Part shown: in pieces, positions 52,180-61,427 of the stretch
Layout of the letters: each line of letters begins with the position of its first letter
How positions within the stretch are numbered: position 1 is the first letter of the stretch
DNA from: an uncultured Eubacteriales bacterium
GTDB lineage: Bacteria; Bacillota; Clostridia; Oscillospirales; CAG-382
Direction: 5' to 3'
Length of the DNA: 64,000 nucleotides
Assembly (NCBI GenBank): GCA_934446675.1
Contig: CAKSEL010000005.1
Coordinates: 1-64,000, forward strand
Made by a program: the position numbers and the translations under genes
Notes under the pieces: model-generated
What the model was told of the DNA's origin: nothing
Database searches by the model: none
Seen by the model: only the letters and a program-made list of their open reading frames with translations

Positions 52180-55100
52180 ATGAAATCCCTCCGTAAAGCT
52201 CTGTATCTCGCCATAACGGCTGCAGCACTCACCGCATCGCTGTGTATCGGCGCCTCTGCCGCAAAGCTGACCGACATAAACGGCCACTGGGCAAAGAAGT
52301 ACATCGAATACGGCGTTGACAAAGGCTACATCAACGGCTACACCGACGGTACTTTCAAGCCGGACGGCACGGTTACAAGAGCAGAATTTTCAAAAATGAT
52401 AAACAACGCCGTAAAAGTTTCGTCGAAGAAAGATTCGACTTTCTCGGACGTGTCGAGAATAGACTGGTACTACGGCGAAGTGCAGAAAGCCGCTTATGCC
52501 GGATATGTAAGCGGATATTCCGACGGCACTTTCCGTCCCAAAAACCTCATTTCAAGACAGGAAGCCGCGGTTATCCTTTACAGAATTTCCGTTCCGACAA
52601 ACGACACATTTGAACTGCGCAAATTCACCGACAATTCTTCAATCGCCGACTGGGCGCGCGACGCCGTAAGCTCTGTTGCCGCAAAGGGTTACATAACCGG
52701 CGACGAAAAATCCCGTTTTCTCCCTGCGTCAAACCTTACAAGAGCGCAGGCAGCAAAGCTTATATACGAGTTTGTAGAAAATGAAAACGTCTACAACGGA
52801 GACCTTACCGTAAAAGGCGGCTCGGCTACTTTCTCGGAAGTCCTTTTCACGGACAATATAGTTTACAACTCAAAGCTTTCGGACGCCGAAATACGTTTTA
52901 ACAACTGCCGTATTCTGGGTACTGTAACAATAGACGGCGACAGCGTAGAAACATCGTTCTATTCCACCTCTGCCGTAAATATGAACGTCGACGGTTCCGA
53001 CAATACCGTAAAGCTTGACAGAAATTCCGCGGTTTCGGGTCTTACAAAGCTTTCTTCTCCCGCCGAACTTGACGGCGACGGATTTGCCTCCGTAGAACTC
53101 TCCGGCAGCGACCTCTATGCAGGCACTGTTGTTCTCGACGGAAACTTCCCGGTTATAAACGTAAACAAATCCGCAATAATCAAGCTTAACGGCACTGCGG
53201 ACAAGGTAAACGTTTCCGGAAAATCAAACCTCGTAATTCAGGACGGCGACATAAAAGAGCTTGAAATAGGCTCCGACTGTGCAGGCGCGACAATTACCCT
53301 CTCAAAGAACGTTACAGTTGACAGTGCAAACGTAAAGTCAAAGGTAAGCTTTGAAGGCACCGGAACAATCAAATCCGCATACAACGCCGTAAGCGGAATT
53401 ACCTACGAAACAAAGCCCGAAAAGCTTACGGGAAAAACGACCTCCGACGACTCATCGGGCACCGCAGACGGCAGTCTTTCCTCTCCCGTTATCACTCCCG
53501 CAAACGCAAAGACAAAGGTAAGCATTACGCCTTCGATAACCGTATCGTTCAGCAAGGCAGTTTATAATTCGAGCGGAGACAGCCTTACAGCAACATATAT
53601 CAAAAATCACGTAAAGCTCAGACGTTCGTCAAAGACCGGATCTTCGGTTTCTTACTCGGTTACGTCAACCTCCACACGTGCGTTTACCATAAAGCCGCTG
53701 TTCGACCTTGCGGAAGACACAAAATACTATCTTGTAATTGACGCAAAATCTTTCTACAACTCCGACGACGACACCAACTCCGAGATTGTTTCATACTTCA
53801 CGACAGGTTCCGACAGCAGCGACGACGATACCGCGGCGGACATCACATTCTCGCCCAAACGCGCCGCTACCGACGTTGAACAGAACACCGAAATCAAGAT
53901 TACTTTCAGCAGCGCGATAAAGAGACAGAGTTCCTCAACCGCAGTAAACGCATCTTACATCAGCTCCGGCGCGGTTGAACTCAGAAAAGGCACATCAAGC
54001 GGCACAAACGTAGACTTTACCGCCGAGATAAGCTCCACAAAGAAGATCATCACATTAACTCCCGCGGAAAATCTTGAGGCGAATACAAAATATTACGTAA
54101 TAATCAATTCCGGATACTTCTCCAACGCAAGCGGAACAAAAATAGCAAAAACAACTTCTTATTTCACCACTTCAAACACGCTTCTGCCGACAGTATCTCC
54201 CGTAAACGCCTCCACCGGTATTTCCACAATGCCGGAAATCAAGATCGAATTTGACGAAGCTCTTACAAGATCCAACGGAACCGCACTTTCTTCGGCATAT
54301 CTCATGGCTTCGGTAATCGAACTCAGAAAAAGCTCGTCCACAGGCACTCAGGTCAACTTCTCGGCAACCATAAGCAGCGACAGAAAGGTTATCACCGTCG
54401 TTCCCGACGAAGAGCTTGCAAAGAGCACAAAGTATTACGTAATAATAAACGAAGGCACGCTCAAAGGCTCTGTCGGAAAGGCTGTAAACGAGAAGTATTC
54501 GTTCTACTTCACGACAGCCGCTGCAATGGCTCCCGTTGTAACTCCCTCTTCGGGAAAGACGGGCGTATCCACGTCAACGGATATTACCCTTACTTTCAGC
54601 GATCCGCTGTATACTTCGGGCACTTCCTCAACGCGCGTTCCGATAACCGCAGAGTACATTACAAAGAATGAGGTCGTGCTTCTCAGACGCAGCACCGCAA
54701 CAGGCGCAGTAATTGCCTGCGACGTAAGCGTAAGCAGCGACAAGAGAACAATAACCCTTTCGCCCAAAACAGAGCTCCTCTCGGATTTCAGATACTATGT
54801 AGTTCTCAAGAACAAAACTCTGTATAACGAATCCGGCAAGTATAACTCGGCGTCGAGCACATATTTCTCGACAAGCTCCGTACTTATTCCCGAATTTACT
54901 CCCGCAGACGGCACCGACGACGTTGACGTAAAGTCCAAGATTCAAATAATGTTCGGCGAGTATGTTTACAGACCCAATATGTCGGCTCTTACGACAACAT
55001 ATCTTGCAAACAACGTAATAGAGCTGCACAAGAACAATGAAAACGGCGAATCCGTAGGATTTTCCGTAACAATGAGTTCCGACAAGCGCACATTTACCGT

Positions 55101-56406
55101 AAAGCCCGACGATTATCTTGACGGCAATACCGATTACTGCATAGTCATAGTAGAAGGTTCTCTCTCGGACAGCAAGGAAAACCTTAACCCCAAGGCTACC
55201 GCAACCTTTACAACAGGCGCGTCGGTAAACAAGGACGTTACCTTCACTCCCGAAAACAAGGCGACGGGAATATCCACAAATACGGATATTACAATAGCTT
55301 TTGAAAGCAAGGTTTACAGATACGGCGGCGGTACGGTTACAAAGACCTACATCACCGACAACATCAAATTAAGAAAAGGCTCGTCCTCCGGCACCGTCGT
55401 TGCCTATACCGCGACGATAAGCACAGACGGAAAAACCATAACCCTTACTCCCGGCACCGAACTTGACAAGGCGACAAACTACTACATCGTTCTTCCCTCA
55501 AACAAGTTCCAGTATGCTGACGACACCAAGGTTACCGGTAAGACAGTTTACTTCAAGACAAACGACGGCGTTCCTACGCTTACCAAATTCACTCTCGGAA
55601 ACGTAACCGCTGCAAGCGCGTCTTTCTCGGTAACAAGCGACACCGACGGCACGCTCGTTCTTACCGCAGCTTCTTCCGGCAATCCGACCGTAACAAAGGA
55701 ATTCCCCGTTACGGCAGGTACAGCAAAGACAGTTGTTCTCACAGGACTCAATCCCAAGACCTCTTACACGGTTAAGGCTTATGTTGCATCCTCGTCCGGA
55801 TCAAAGTCGGCAACTCTCTCACAGAACATCACAACACCTCTTGCGTTTGAAATGAACGTAGGCGATGCATCCGACACAAGCGTTGAAATAGACTTTACAG
55901 CATATGCGGACGGAAAGTTCACGCTTAAATACAAGAATTCCGCAACAGGCAAGACAGTAACAAGACTTACCAACGTACTTATGCGCGAAGGCACGGACAA
56001 ATCCGTTACGATAGACGAGCTTGATCCCGAAACGCAGTACGAAATAATTGCCGAGTTTGTATGCAACGACGGAGACGGCGAAAAGATTTCTCTTACGGAA
56101 AATATCCTCACCGAATCCGCAAAGGATTACCTTGCAATAGAATCTCTCATAATAACCGCAGCAGACGGCAGCCAGTACGAAGCTTTAATAAACGGAACTC
56201 TCGCCGCAGCGGTTATAGACAGCACAGACTCAATAAAAGTACAGATCACCTCCTCCGCAACAACAATTAAAATTAACGGCAAGACCGTAAAGAACGGCGC
56301 ACTCTCCGATTCCATCGCGGTTTCCGGCGAAAGTCTTAATATTCCGATAACACTTACCTACGGTTCTCAGACAAAAAACTACACACTGTCGATAAGCATA
56401 GGCTAA
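52180..56406 (+). CDS. S-layer-type surface protein: three SLH domains, six Big_5 repeats, Fn3-like domains
   Basis: 1408 residues. Signal peptide (1-27, ending GASAA), then three SLH domains (about 28-200; GHWAKKYIEYGVDKGYINGY, YSDGTFRPKNLISRQEA, SRFLPASNLTRAQAAKLI), a beta-rich segment (about 205-420), and six SbsA/Big_5 Ig-like repeats starting near 430, 552, 667, 781, 901 and 1016, each about 115 long and closing with a YFTTG-like motif. Two Fn3-like domains and a final cadherin-like beta domain end the protein. No catalytic motif is visible. It is likely a structural S-layer or adhesin protein. AAAGGA sets the ATG; an upstream ATG at 52111 is inside the promoter. Confidence 0.9.
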   Translation: MKSLRKALYLAITAAALTASLCIGASAAKLTDINGHWAKKYIEYGVDKGYINGYTDGTFKPDGTVTRAEFSKMINNAVKVSSKKDSTFSDVSRIDWYYGEVQKAAYAGYVSGYSDGTFRPKNLISRQEAAVILYRISVPTNDTFELRKFTDNSSIADWARDAVSSVAAKGYITGDEKSRFLPASNLTRAQAAKLIYEFVENENVYNGDLTVKGGSATFSEVLFTDNIVYNSKLSDAEIRFNNCRILGTVTIDGDSVETSFYSTSAVNMNVDGSDNTVKLDRNSAVSGLTKLSSPAELDGDGFASVELSGSDLYAGTVVLDGNFPVINVNKSAIIKLNGTADKVNVSGKSNLVIQDGDIKELEIGSDCAGATITLSKNVTVDSANVKSKVSFEGTGTIKSAYNAVSGITYETKPEKLTGKTTSDDSSGTADGSLSSPVITPANAKTKVSITPSITVSFSKAVYNSSGDSLTATYIKNHVKLRRSSKTGSSVSYSVTSTSTRAFTIKPLFDLAEDTKYYLVIDAKSFYNSDDDTNSEIVSYFTTGSDSSDDDTAADITFSPKRAATDVEQNTEIKITFSSAIKRQSSSTAVNASYISSGAVELRKGTSSGTNVDFTAEISSTKKIITLTPAENLEANTKYYVIINSGYFSNASGTKIAKTTSYFTTSNTLLPTVSPVNASTGISTMPEIKIEFDEALTRSNGTALSSAYLMASVIELRKSSSTGTQVNFSATISSDRKVITVVPDEELAKSTKYYVIINEGTLKGSVGKAVNEKYSFYFTTAAAMAPVVTPSSGKTGVSTSTDITLTFSDPLYTSGTSSTRVPITAEYITKNEVVLLRRSTATGAVIACDVSVSSDKRTITLSPKTELLSDFRYYVVLKNKTLYNESGKYNSASSTYFSTSSVLIPEFTPADGTDDVDVKSKIQIMFGEYVYRPNMSALTTTYLANNVIELHKNNENGESVGFSVTMSSDKRTFTVKPDDYLDGNTDYCIVIVEGSLSDSKENLNPKATATFTTGASVNKDVTFTPENKATGISTNTDITIAFESKVYRYGGGTVTKTYITDNIKLRKGSSSGTVVAYTATISTDGKTITLTPGTELDKATNYYIVLPSNKFQYADDTKVTGKTVYFKTNDGVPTLTKFTLGNVTAASASFSVTSDTDGTLVLTAASSGNPTVTKEFPVTAGTAKTVVLTGLNPKTSYTVKAYVASSSGSKSATLSQNITTPLAFEMNVGDASDTSVEIDFTAYADGKFTLKYKNSATGKTVTRLTNVLMREGTDKSVTIDELDPETQYEIIAEFVCNDGDGEKISLTENILTESAKDYLAIESLIITAADGSQYEALINGTLAAAVIDSTDSIKVQITSSATTIKINGKTVKNGALSDSIAVSGESLNIPITLTYGSQTKNYTLSISIG

Positions 56407-56423
56407 GCGTAAAAAAATTTTTC

Positions 56424-56456
56424 GCACCGCGGCTTTAAACACTGCGGTGCTTTTTT
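56424..56456 (+). terminator. Terminator after the SLH/Big_5 gene
   Basis: GCACCGC at 56424-56430 pairs with GCGGTGC at 56444-56450, followed by TTTTTT. Confidence 0.88.
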
Positions 56457-56520
56457 GCACATATTTTGCTTTTTTCGACAAACCGTACCGAAAATAAACG
56501 GAGTCTTTACATAAGGTTAA

Positions 56521-56549
56521 TTGTTTTTTTGCTAATTTTATGGTAAAAT
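56521..56549 (+). promoter_or_regulatory. Promoter of the citrate synthase gene
   Basis: TTGTTT at 56521-56526, 17-bp spacer, TAAAAT at 56544-56549, preceded by TGG. Confidence 0.6.
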
Positions 56550-56590
56550 ATACAAAATGGTTGACATAATTTGTGAAAGTGAGGAAATCA

Positions 56591-57991
56591 ATGAAGCAGA
56601 TCATTAAAAAAGAAAGAGATTATTCGGAGATCACTCCCGAAATAAAAAAATATGCAAAGCTCTGCAATGCCGATTGCAAAATAGATCCCAAACTCTACAT
56701 TGAACACAAGGTAAACCGCGGACTGCGAGACCTCAACGGCAACGGCGTTCTTACGGGTCTTACCGAAATAAGCGAAATCGTTTCAAAAAAGAAAAATGCC
56801 GACGGTACGGACGAGCCTTGCGAGGGTAAGCTGTATTACCGAGGATATGACATAGAAGATCTTGTAAGCGGATTTGTAAAGGACGGAAGGTTCGGCTTTG
56901 AAGAAGTCACGTATCTGCTGCTTTTCGGCGTGCTGCCGAATAAAGACGAGCTTAAAAAGTTCAACGACACGCTTGTAAGCTACCGTTCCCTGCCGGATTC
57001 GTTTACCAGAGATATAATAATGAAAGCGCCGTCAACCGACGTCATGAACTCCCTTGCGAGAAGTGTGCTGACGCTGTACGCCTACGACAACAATCCCAAC
57101 GACACAAGCGTTCCCAACATTCTGCGCCAGTGTTTGCAGCTTATAGCCACCTTCCCCATGCTCTCGGTTTACAGCTATCTCTCGTACAACTATTATATAA
57201 AGAACAGCCGCAGCTTTTTCATTCACGAACCCGATCCGTCTCTCTCGACTGCCGAGAACATACTGCATTTCCTGCGCCTTGACAGCAAATATACTCCTCT
57301 TGAGGCACAGATTCTCGACCTTGCGCTTGTTCTTCATGCCGAACACGGCGGAGGCAACAATTCGACATTTACGACGCACGTTGTTTCTTCGTCGGGAACC
57401 GACACATATTCCGCAATAGCCGCGGCTCTCGGATCTCTCAAAGGCCCTAAACACGGCGGCGCCAACATAAAGGTATGCGGAATGTTCGACGACATAAAAA
57501 AGAACGTAAAGGACTGGAAAGACGACGACGAGGTCAGAAATTATCTCGAAAAAATACTTCACAAAGAAGCATTCGACAAGACCGGTCTTATTTACGGCAT
57601 AGGGCATGCGGTATACTCGGTTTCGGATCCGAGAGCCGCAATATTCCGCACATTCGTAGAAAAGCTGTCTGTGGAAAAGGGACTGAATGATGAATTTGCA
57701 CTTTACAGCAAAGTCGAACGCATTGCTCCGCAGATAATTTCGGGCGAGCGCAAGATGTACAAAGGCGTCAGCGCAAACATTGACTTTTACAGCGGCTTTG
57801 TATATGAAATGCTCGGACTTCCCAAAGAGCTTTACACTCCGCTTTTCGCAATAGCGAGAATTTCGGGCTGGAGCGCGCACAGGCTTGAAGAGATCATCAA
57901 TGCCGGAAAGATAATACGTCCGGCATACAGGGCGGTTCAGCCGAGACGCGGTTACACCTGCATTTCCGACAGATACGGTCAGATTTTATAA
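56591..57991 (+). CDS. Citrate synthase family protein
   Basis: 466 residues. Condenses acetyl-CoA with oxaloacetate; a 2-methylcitrate role cannot be excluded. Active-site segments are intact: LHAEHGGGNNSTFT, GPKHGGANIKV, YGIGHAVYSVSDPRA (His), NIDFYSGFVYEMLG (Asp) and ISGWSAHRLEE. The protein is longer than the usual 370-430, with an N-terminal extension of about 60 residues (IKKERDYSEITPEI onward), as in several clostridial forms. GAGG precedes the ATG at 56591. Probably supplies 2-oxoglutarate for glutamate synthesis; stand-alone here. Confidence 0.92.
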   Translation: MKQIIKKERDYSEITPEIKKYAKLCNADCKIDPKLYIEHKVNRGLRDLNGNGVLTGLTEISEIVSKKKNADGTDEPCEGKLYYRGYDIEDLVSGFVKDGRFGFEEVTYLLLFGVLPNKDELKKFNDTLVSYRSLPDSFTRDIIMKAPSTDVMNSLARSVLTLYAYDNNPNDTSVPNILRQCLQLIATFPMLSVYSYLSYNYYIKNSRSFFIHEPDPSLSTAENILHFLRLDSKYTPLEAQILDLALVLHAEHGGGNNSTFTTHVVSSSGTDTYSAIAAALGSLKGPKHGGANIKVCGMFDDIKKNVKDWKDDDEVRNYLEKILHKEAFDKTGLIYGIGHAVYSVSDPRAAIFRTFVEKLSVEKGLNDEFALYSKVERIAPQIISGERKMYKGVSANIDFYSGFVYEMLGLPKELYTPLFAIARISGWSAHRLEEIINAGKIIRPAYRAVQPRRGYTCISDRYGQIL

Positions 57992-58008
57992 ACCGCCTTT
58001 AATCTGCA

Positions 58009-58037
58009 TTGACAAAATATGCGCGGTTATATATCAT
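58009..58037 (+). promoter_or_regulatory. Promoter of the GH39-like gene
   Basis: TTGACA at 58009-58014, 17-bp spacer, TATCAT at 58032-58037. Confidence 0.8.
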
Positions 58038-58077
58038 AGCCTTAAACTGAAAATTTGCTTTCCGGAGGTTAATGCAT

Positions 58078-59409
58078 ATGACTCTGAGCACTGATTTTAA
58101 AAAGGCGGTCGGAAAAATAAAACCGGTAAACGGCGTAAACTGCGCGCCGATAATCTCTTACTACAATTACAGCCTGTTTGAAAAGTTTGCGGAGCTTGAA
58201 GTACCCTTTTGCAGGCTGCACGATTTCGGCGGCAGCTTCGGAGGAACGCATTTTGTCGATGTCGAAAACATATTTACGGATATGAACGCAGATGAGAAAG
58301 ATCCCGCGTCCTACGACTTTACCTTTACCGACAGGCTCATTAGCGAACTTGATAAAATAGGCGTAAAGCCGTTCTACCGTCTCGGCGCAAGCATTGAAAA
58401 CGGTCACAGAATCAAGGCGTATCACATATATCCGCCCAAGGACAACGAAAAATGGGCAAGAATATGTGCAAATATTGTCCGTCACTACAACTGCGGCTGG
58501 GCAGACGGCTTTCATTACGGCATAGAATATTTTGAAATCTGGAACGAACCCGACAACGAGGAAAAAATCGAGGACAATCCCATGTGGAAAGGCACGAAGG
58601 AACAGTTTTTCGAGCATTACAAGGTTGTTTCACGTTATCTCAAAGAGCAGTTTCCCGAAATCAAGGTCGGCGGATATGCAAGCTGCGGATTTTATGCCGC
58701 GAACGGCGACAGCCATGTAAAGGCTGCAAATTCCTCTCCGAGAACGGAATATTTTATAGAATTTTTCCATGATTTTTTGAAATTTATAAGCTCGGATAAG
58801 AATAAATCTCCGCTTGACTTTTTCTCGTGGCACACCTATGCGTCGGTCGAACAGAGCGCGTCGCACGCGGAATATGCAAGGCGCGAGCTTGACAGATACG
58901 GCTTTACTCATACCGAAAGCATACTTAACGAATGGAATCCCGAATACTTCGACAAGGGCAGCGCAAAGCACGCGTCAAAGATAGGCGCAATGTTATGCGT
59001 AATGCAAAACGGTCCTGTTGATCAGGCGGAATTCTATGCAGGCGATCTGTCGCCGTGGGGCTCATTCTTTGAAAAGATACCGCGCAGCTATCCCGAAGAA
59101 TACGCCGTGACGGCAGAGTTTTACGCTTTTAAGCTGTTTGCAAAGCTGAGAAAGCTCGGAACGCAGTTTTATTGCAGCACCGACGAAAAAAACGTCTATG
59201 CAATTGCTGCGGGAAATGAAAAGAACTGCGCTTTATACATTGTCAACAGCTCTGACACAGAGGTAAACTTAAAGCTTGACTGTACCGGGCTTTCGGGCAA
59301 AGTATGCAGGGTTTCGCGTACAGACGGCATATCCGGCTTTTGCGAAAGTGAGGAAAGTCTGAAAGTAATTGACCTTACTCCTTATTCTATAACGCTTATC
59401 GAGGTGTAA
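58078..59409 (+). CDS. GH39-like glycosidase (beta-xylosidase type)
   Basis: 443 residues, cytoplasmic (no signal peptide). TIM barrel with FCRLHDFGGSFGG, FEIWNEPDNEEK (acid/base Glu), SWHTYASVEQ and ILNEWNPEYF (nucleophile Glu), then a small C-terminal beta domain (NVYAIAAGNEKN onward). Family members cleave xylosides or related beta-linked sugars. GGAGG at 58064-58068 is too near the ATG at 58072, so the second ATG at 58078 is preferred. Stand-alone transcription unit. Confidence 0.85.
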   Translation: MTLSTDFKKAVGKIKPVNGVNCAPIISYYNYSLFEKFAELEVPFCRLHDFGGSFGGTHFVDVENIFTDMNADEKDPASYDFTFTDRLISELDKIGVKPFYRLGASIENGHRIKAYHIYPPKDNEKWARICANIVRHYNCGWADGFHYGIEYFEIWNEPDNEEKIEDNPMWKGTKEQFFEHYKVVSRYLKEQFPEIKVGGYASCGFYAANGDSHVKAANSSPRTEYFIEFFHDFLKFISSDKNKSPLDFFSWHTYASVEQSASHAEYARRELDRYGFTHTESILNEWNPEYFDKGSAKHASKIGAMLCVMQNGPVDQAEFYAGDLSPWGSFFEKIPRSYPEEYAVTAEFYAFKLFAKLRKLGTQFYCSTDEKNVYAIAAGNEKNCALYIVNSSDTEVNLKLDCTGLSGKVCRVSRTDGISGFCESEESLKVIDLTPYSITLIEV

Positions 59410-59446
59410 AGACGCATTTGCGGTGAAATTAAATATATTTACAATC

Positions 59447-59471
59447 AAGAGAGCTTAATGCTCTCTTTTTT
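59447..59471 (+). terminator. Terminator after the GH39-like gene
   Basis: AAGAGAGC at 59447-59454 pairs with GCTCTCTT at 59460-59467, ending in TTTTTT. Confidence 0.85.
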
Positions 59472-59475
59472 GCGC

Positions 59476-59508
59476 AAAAAAATCCTGCGGCAGGCAACAA
59501 CCGCAGGA
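59476..59508 (-). terminator. Terminator after the dockerin-protein gene
   Basis: TCCTGCGG at 59483-59490 pairs with CCGCAGGA at 59501-59508; on the minus strand it is followed by TTTTTTT. Confidence 0.85.
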
Positions 59509-59536
59509 AAAAATATGTTTTTAACAAATTTTAGTT

Positions 59537-61150
59537 TCAGCCGAGATTAATTTCTTTACCGGCAATATAGCGCGCTAATTTTACGGCATCTCTTGAGTCG
59601 ATTACTCCGTCGCCGTTCACGTCGGCAAGCTTCTTATCGGTATCTGTCATCGTAACGTCAAATCCGGCAAGGTATTTCGTAAGCTTAACCAGGTCTTTGA
59701 CATTTACTTCTCCGTCGCGTTCAATATCTCCCGGTATTTCTTCAAGGACTTTCCACTTTGCGGTAATTGTGACATTGCCCGACGGCATTCTCGAAGGAAT
59801 ACTTCCTTCCCAACCGAGAAATTCACGGTTTTCATCATTTGAAAGTTCGGGAAGAACCACGCCAGTTACCTTTGTGCCTTCAACAAAATCATAGGCTATA
59901 TCTGTTTCTTCATTGCCGGTATCAATTTTAATCGTATACGTATCCGGCTCAAACGCTTTAAGACAGGGCATCTCATACTTTACGTTCCAGTAATTATCCG
60001 TGTCAAGTTTAGCTTTTCCGGAAAGGAACGAGAGATCTGCAAGCTCAGACGCGGTAATCTTTGTTCCGCTGTACTGTTCGATCTCGCGTATCGAAGAACC
60101 GGCAGGCTTTCTTGCGGAAAGAACGCATGTATCAAGATAATAGCAGTTAATTACAGAGGAATAAGAATTTGCGCTGCCCTCTATAACACCCGCCTGAGAG
60201 TATACCGAGCCGTATGAGTCGGCACTTCCGCCGGCAACACAGTTGATTACAAGCATATCCAGAACGTCATAAAGCTCCGCGCCGTCGTTTTCCGAAAGCC
60301 ATTCGCTTCCCGTTGACATTATGTTTGCCGCAATAATTCCGCTGAATGCACAGGTCTTTGCGTTTGCGCTTACATTTCCGAACGCGGCACAGTTCTCAAT
60401 AGTCGAAATTCTCGTCGAATATGAGCTGAAATCGGCGGCAATAATTCCGGCAATCGCGCTTTTCTTTGACGAAACCGCCTTTATATCCGCAATTGCGTTA
60501 CAGTTTGTTATCTTTACGGTACCTGCGTTTTTCTGCTCTGCGTCAACGTTTGCCCTGCCGCAGATTGCCGAAGCATACACATTATCGGTAGCCGAGGTTA
60601 CGGTTACATCTCCGTATACGCAGATATTATCTACCGTCACGGTGGTTGACGGAGTCATTGCGGTAACGCTGCCGGCAAGTATTCCTGCCGAAACGGCGCC
60701 CTGTCCGCCGGATATATTTATATTTGCCTCGGTAATTTTGAGATTTGAAATATTTGCGTCCCGGGTACAGCCGAAAAATCCGGCATAATCTCTGTGCTTT
60801 GTTATTGTAAGACCTTTTACCGTGTATCCCGCACCGTCAAAATCTCCGGTAAAGGGATTATCCTTCGTTCCGATAGGAACCCACTCGACGCCGGATATAT
60901 CAATGTCCGACACAAGAACCGCGTCATATCCGGAAAGCACACCGGTGTTTACTCCGGCGCGGAAACTTTCAAGATCCTCAAGGCTAGATATTCTGAATGC
61001 CGTTGCGCTGAGCACAGCTTCGGATCCCGACTCCGAATACGGTTCGGTAATCTCCGGAATCATTATATTCTCCGCCGTACATACGGAAAAAGAGCCGGCA
61101 AGCATTGCCGTTCCGAGAAACAAGGCGGTAAGTTTTGACGGGAAAGACAT
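59537..61150 (-). CDS. Secreted dockerin-bearing protein with GLUG-type repeats
   Basis: 537 residues. Signal peptide (about 1-27, SVCTAEN). Residues about 50-380 contain GLUG/beta-solenoid-like elements (WVPIGTKDNPFTGDFDGAGY, VKGLTI, YAGFFGCTRDANISNL and repeated INCVAGG/IENCAAFGNV motifs). About 395-465 resembles an InlB-type B repeat (REFLGWEGSIPS, NVTITAKWK). Residues about 470-537 are a type I dockerin with two calcium-loop repeats: GDIERDGEVNVKDLVKLTKY and ADVNGDGVIDSRDAVKLARY. Dockerins bind cohesins of a scaffold protein. No catalytic domain is visible; it may bind carbohydrate or be structural. GAGGTGA precedes the ATG at 61150. Confidence 0.88.
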   Translation of the reverse strand: MSFPSKLTALFLGTAMLAGSFSVCTAENIMIPEITEPYSESGSEAVLSATAFRISSLEDLESFRAGVNTGVLSGYDAVLVSDIDISGVEWVPIGTKDNPFTGDFDGAGYTVKGLTITKHRDYAGFFGCTRDANISNLKITEANINISGGQGAVSAGILAGSVTAMTPSTTVTVDNICVYGDVTVTSATDNVYASAICGRANVDAEQKNAGTVKITNCNAIADIKAVSSKKSAIAGIIAADFSSYSTRISTIENCAAFGNVSANAKTCAFSGIIAANIMSTGSEWLSENDGAELYDVLDMLVINCVAGGSADSYGSVYSQAGVIEGSANSYSSVINCYYLDTCVLSARKPAGSSIREIEQYSGTKITASELADLSFLSGKAKLDTDNYWNVKYEMPCLKAFEPDTYTIKIDTGNEETDIAYDFVEGTKVTGVVLPELSNDENREFLGWEGSIPSRMPSGNVTITAKWKVLEEIPGDIERDGEVNVKDLVKLTKYLAGFDVTMTDTDKKLADVNGDGVIDSRDAVKLARYIAGKEINLG

Positions 61151-61359
61151 TTGTATCACCTCATAAAAATTTTAAGTCTGCCGATTACAAATTTATATAT
61201 TAATTATAACATACGGCAAAACATATTTCAAGTGTTTTATATGTTTTTGACGGCAAAAAGGCACAAAATGCCCGCAGCGCCAGAAAGTTTACATATCTTT
61301 CAAAGCAAAAAAAGACATCTATTTACAAAATTCATCTCGTTAATTAACAAAATTATTCT

Positions 61360-61388
61360 TTGAAGAAAATATATGCGTGTGCTATAAT
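61360..61388 (+). promoter_or_regulatory. Promoter of ilvE
   Basis: TTGAAG at 61360-61365, 17-bp spacer, TATAAT at 61383-61388. Confidence 0.75.
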
Positions 61389-61427
61389 TATACAAAATTA
61401 AAGTTTTCTCGGAAATGGGGCATTAAT

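Noticed and set aside
53470..55565. Possible DNA tandem repeats in the SLH/Big_5 gene
   Set aside because: The repetition is at protein level; the nucleotide sequences of the units are diverged, so it is a domain array and not a recent DNA repeat.
56562..56567. TTGACA just before the citrate synthase start
   Set aside because: No -10 box at suitable distance before the gene; the promoter at 56521-56549 is a better fit.
57032..57880. A 282-codon minus-strand frame opposite the citrate synthase gene
   Set aside because: It is the antisense shadow of a clearly functional gene and has Cys/Arg/Tyr-rich nonsense composition. The same applies to 25549-26394 and 33322-34077 on the minus strand.
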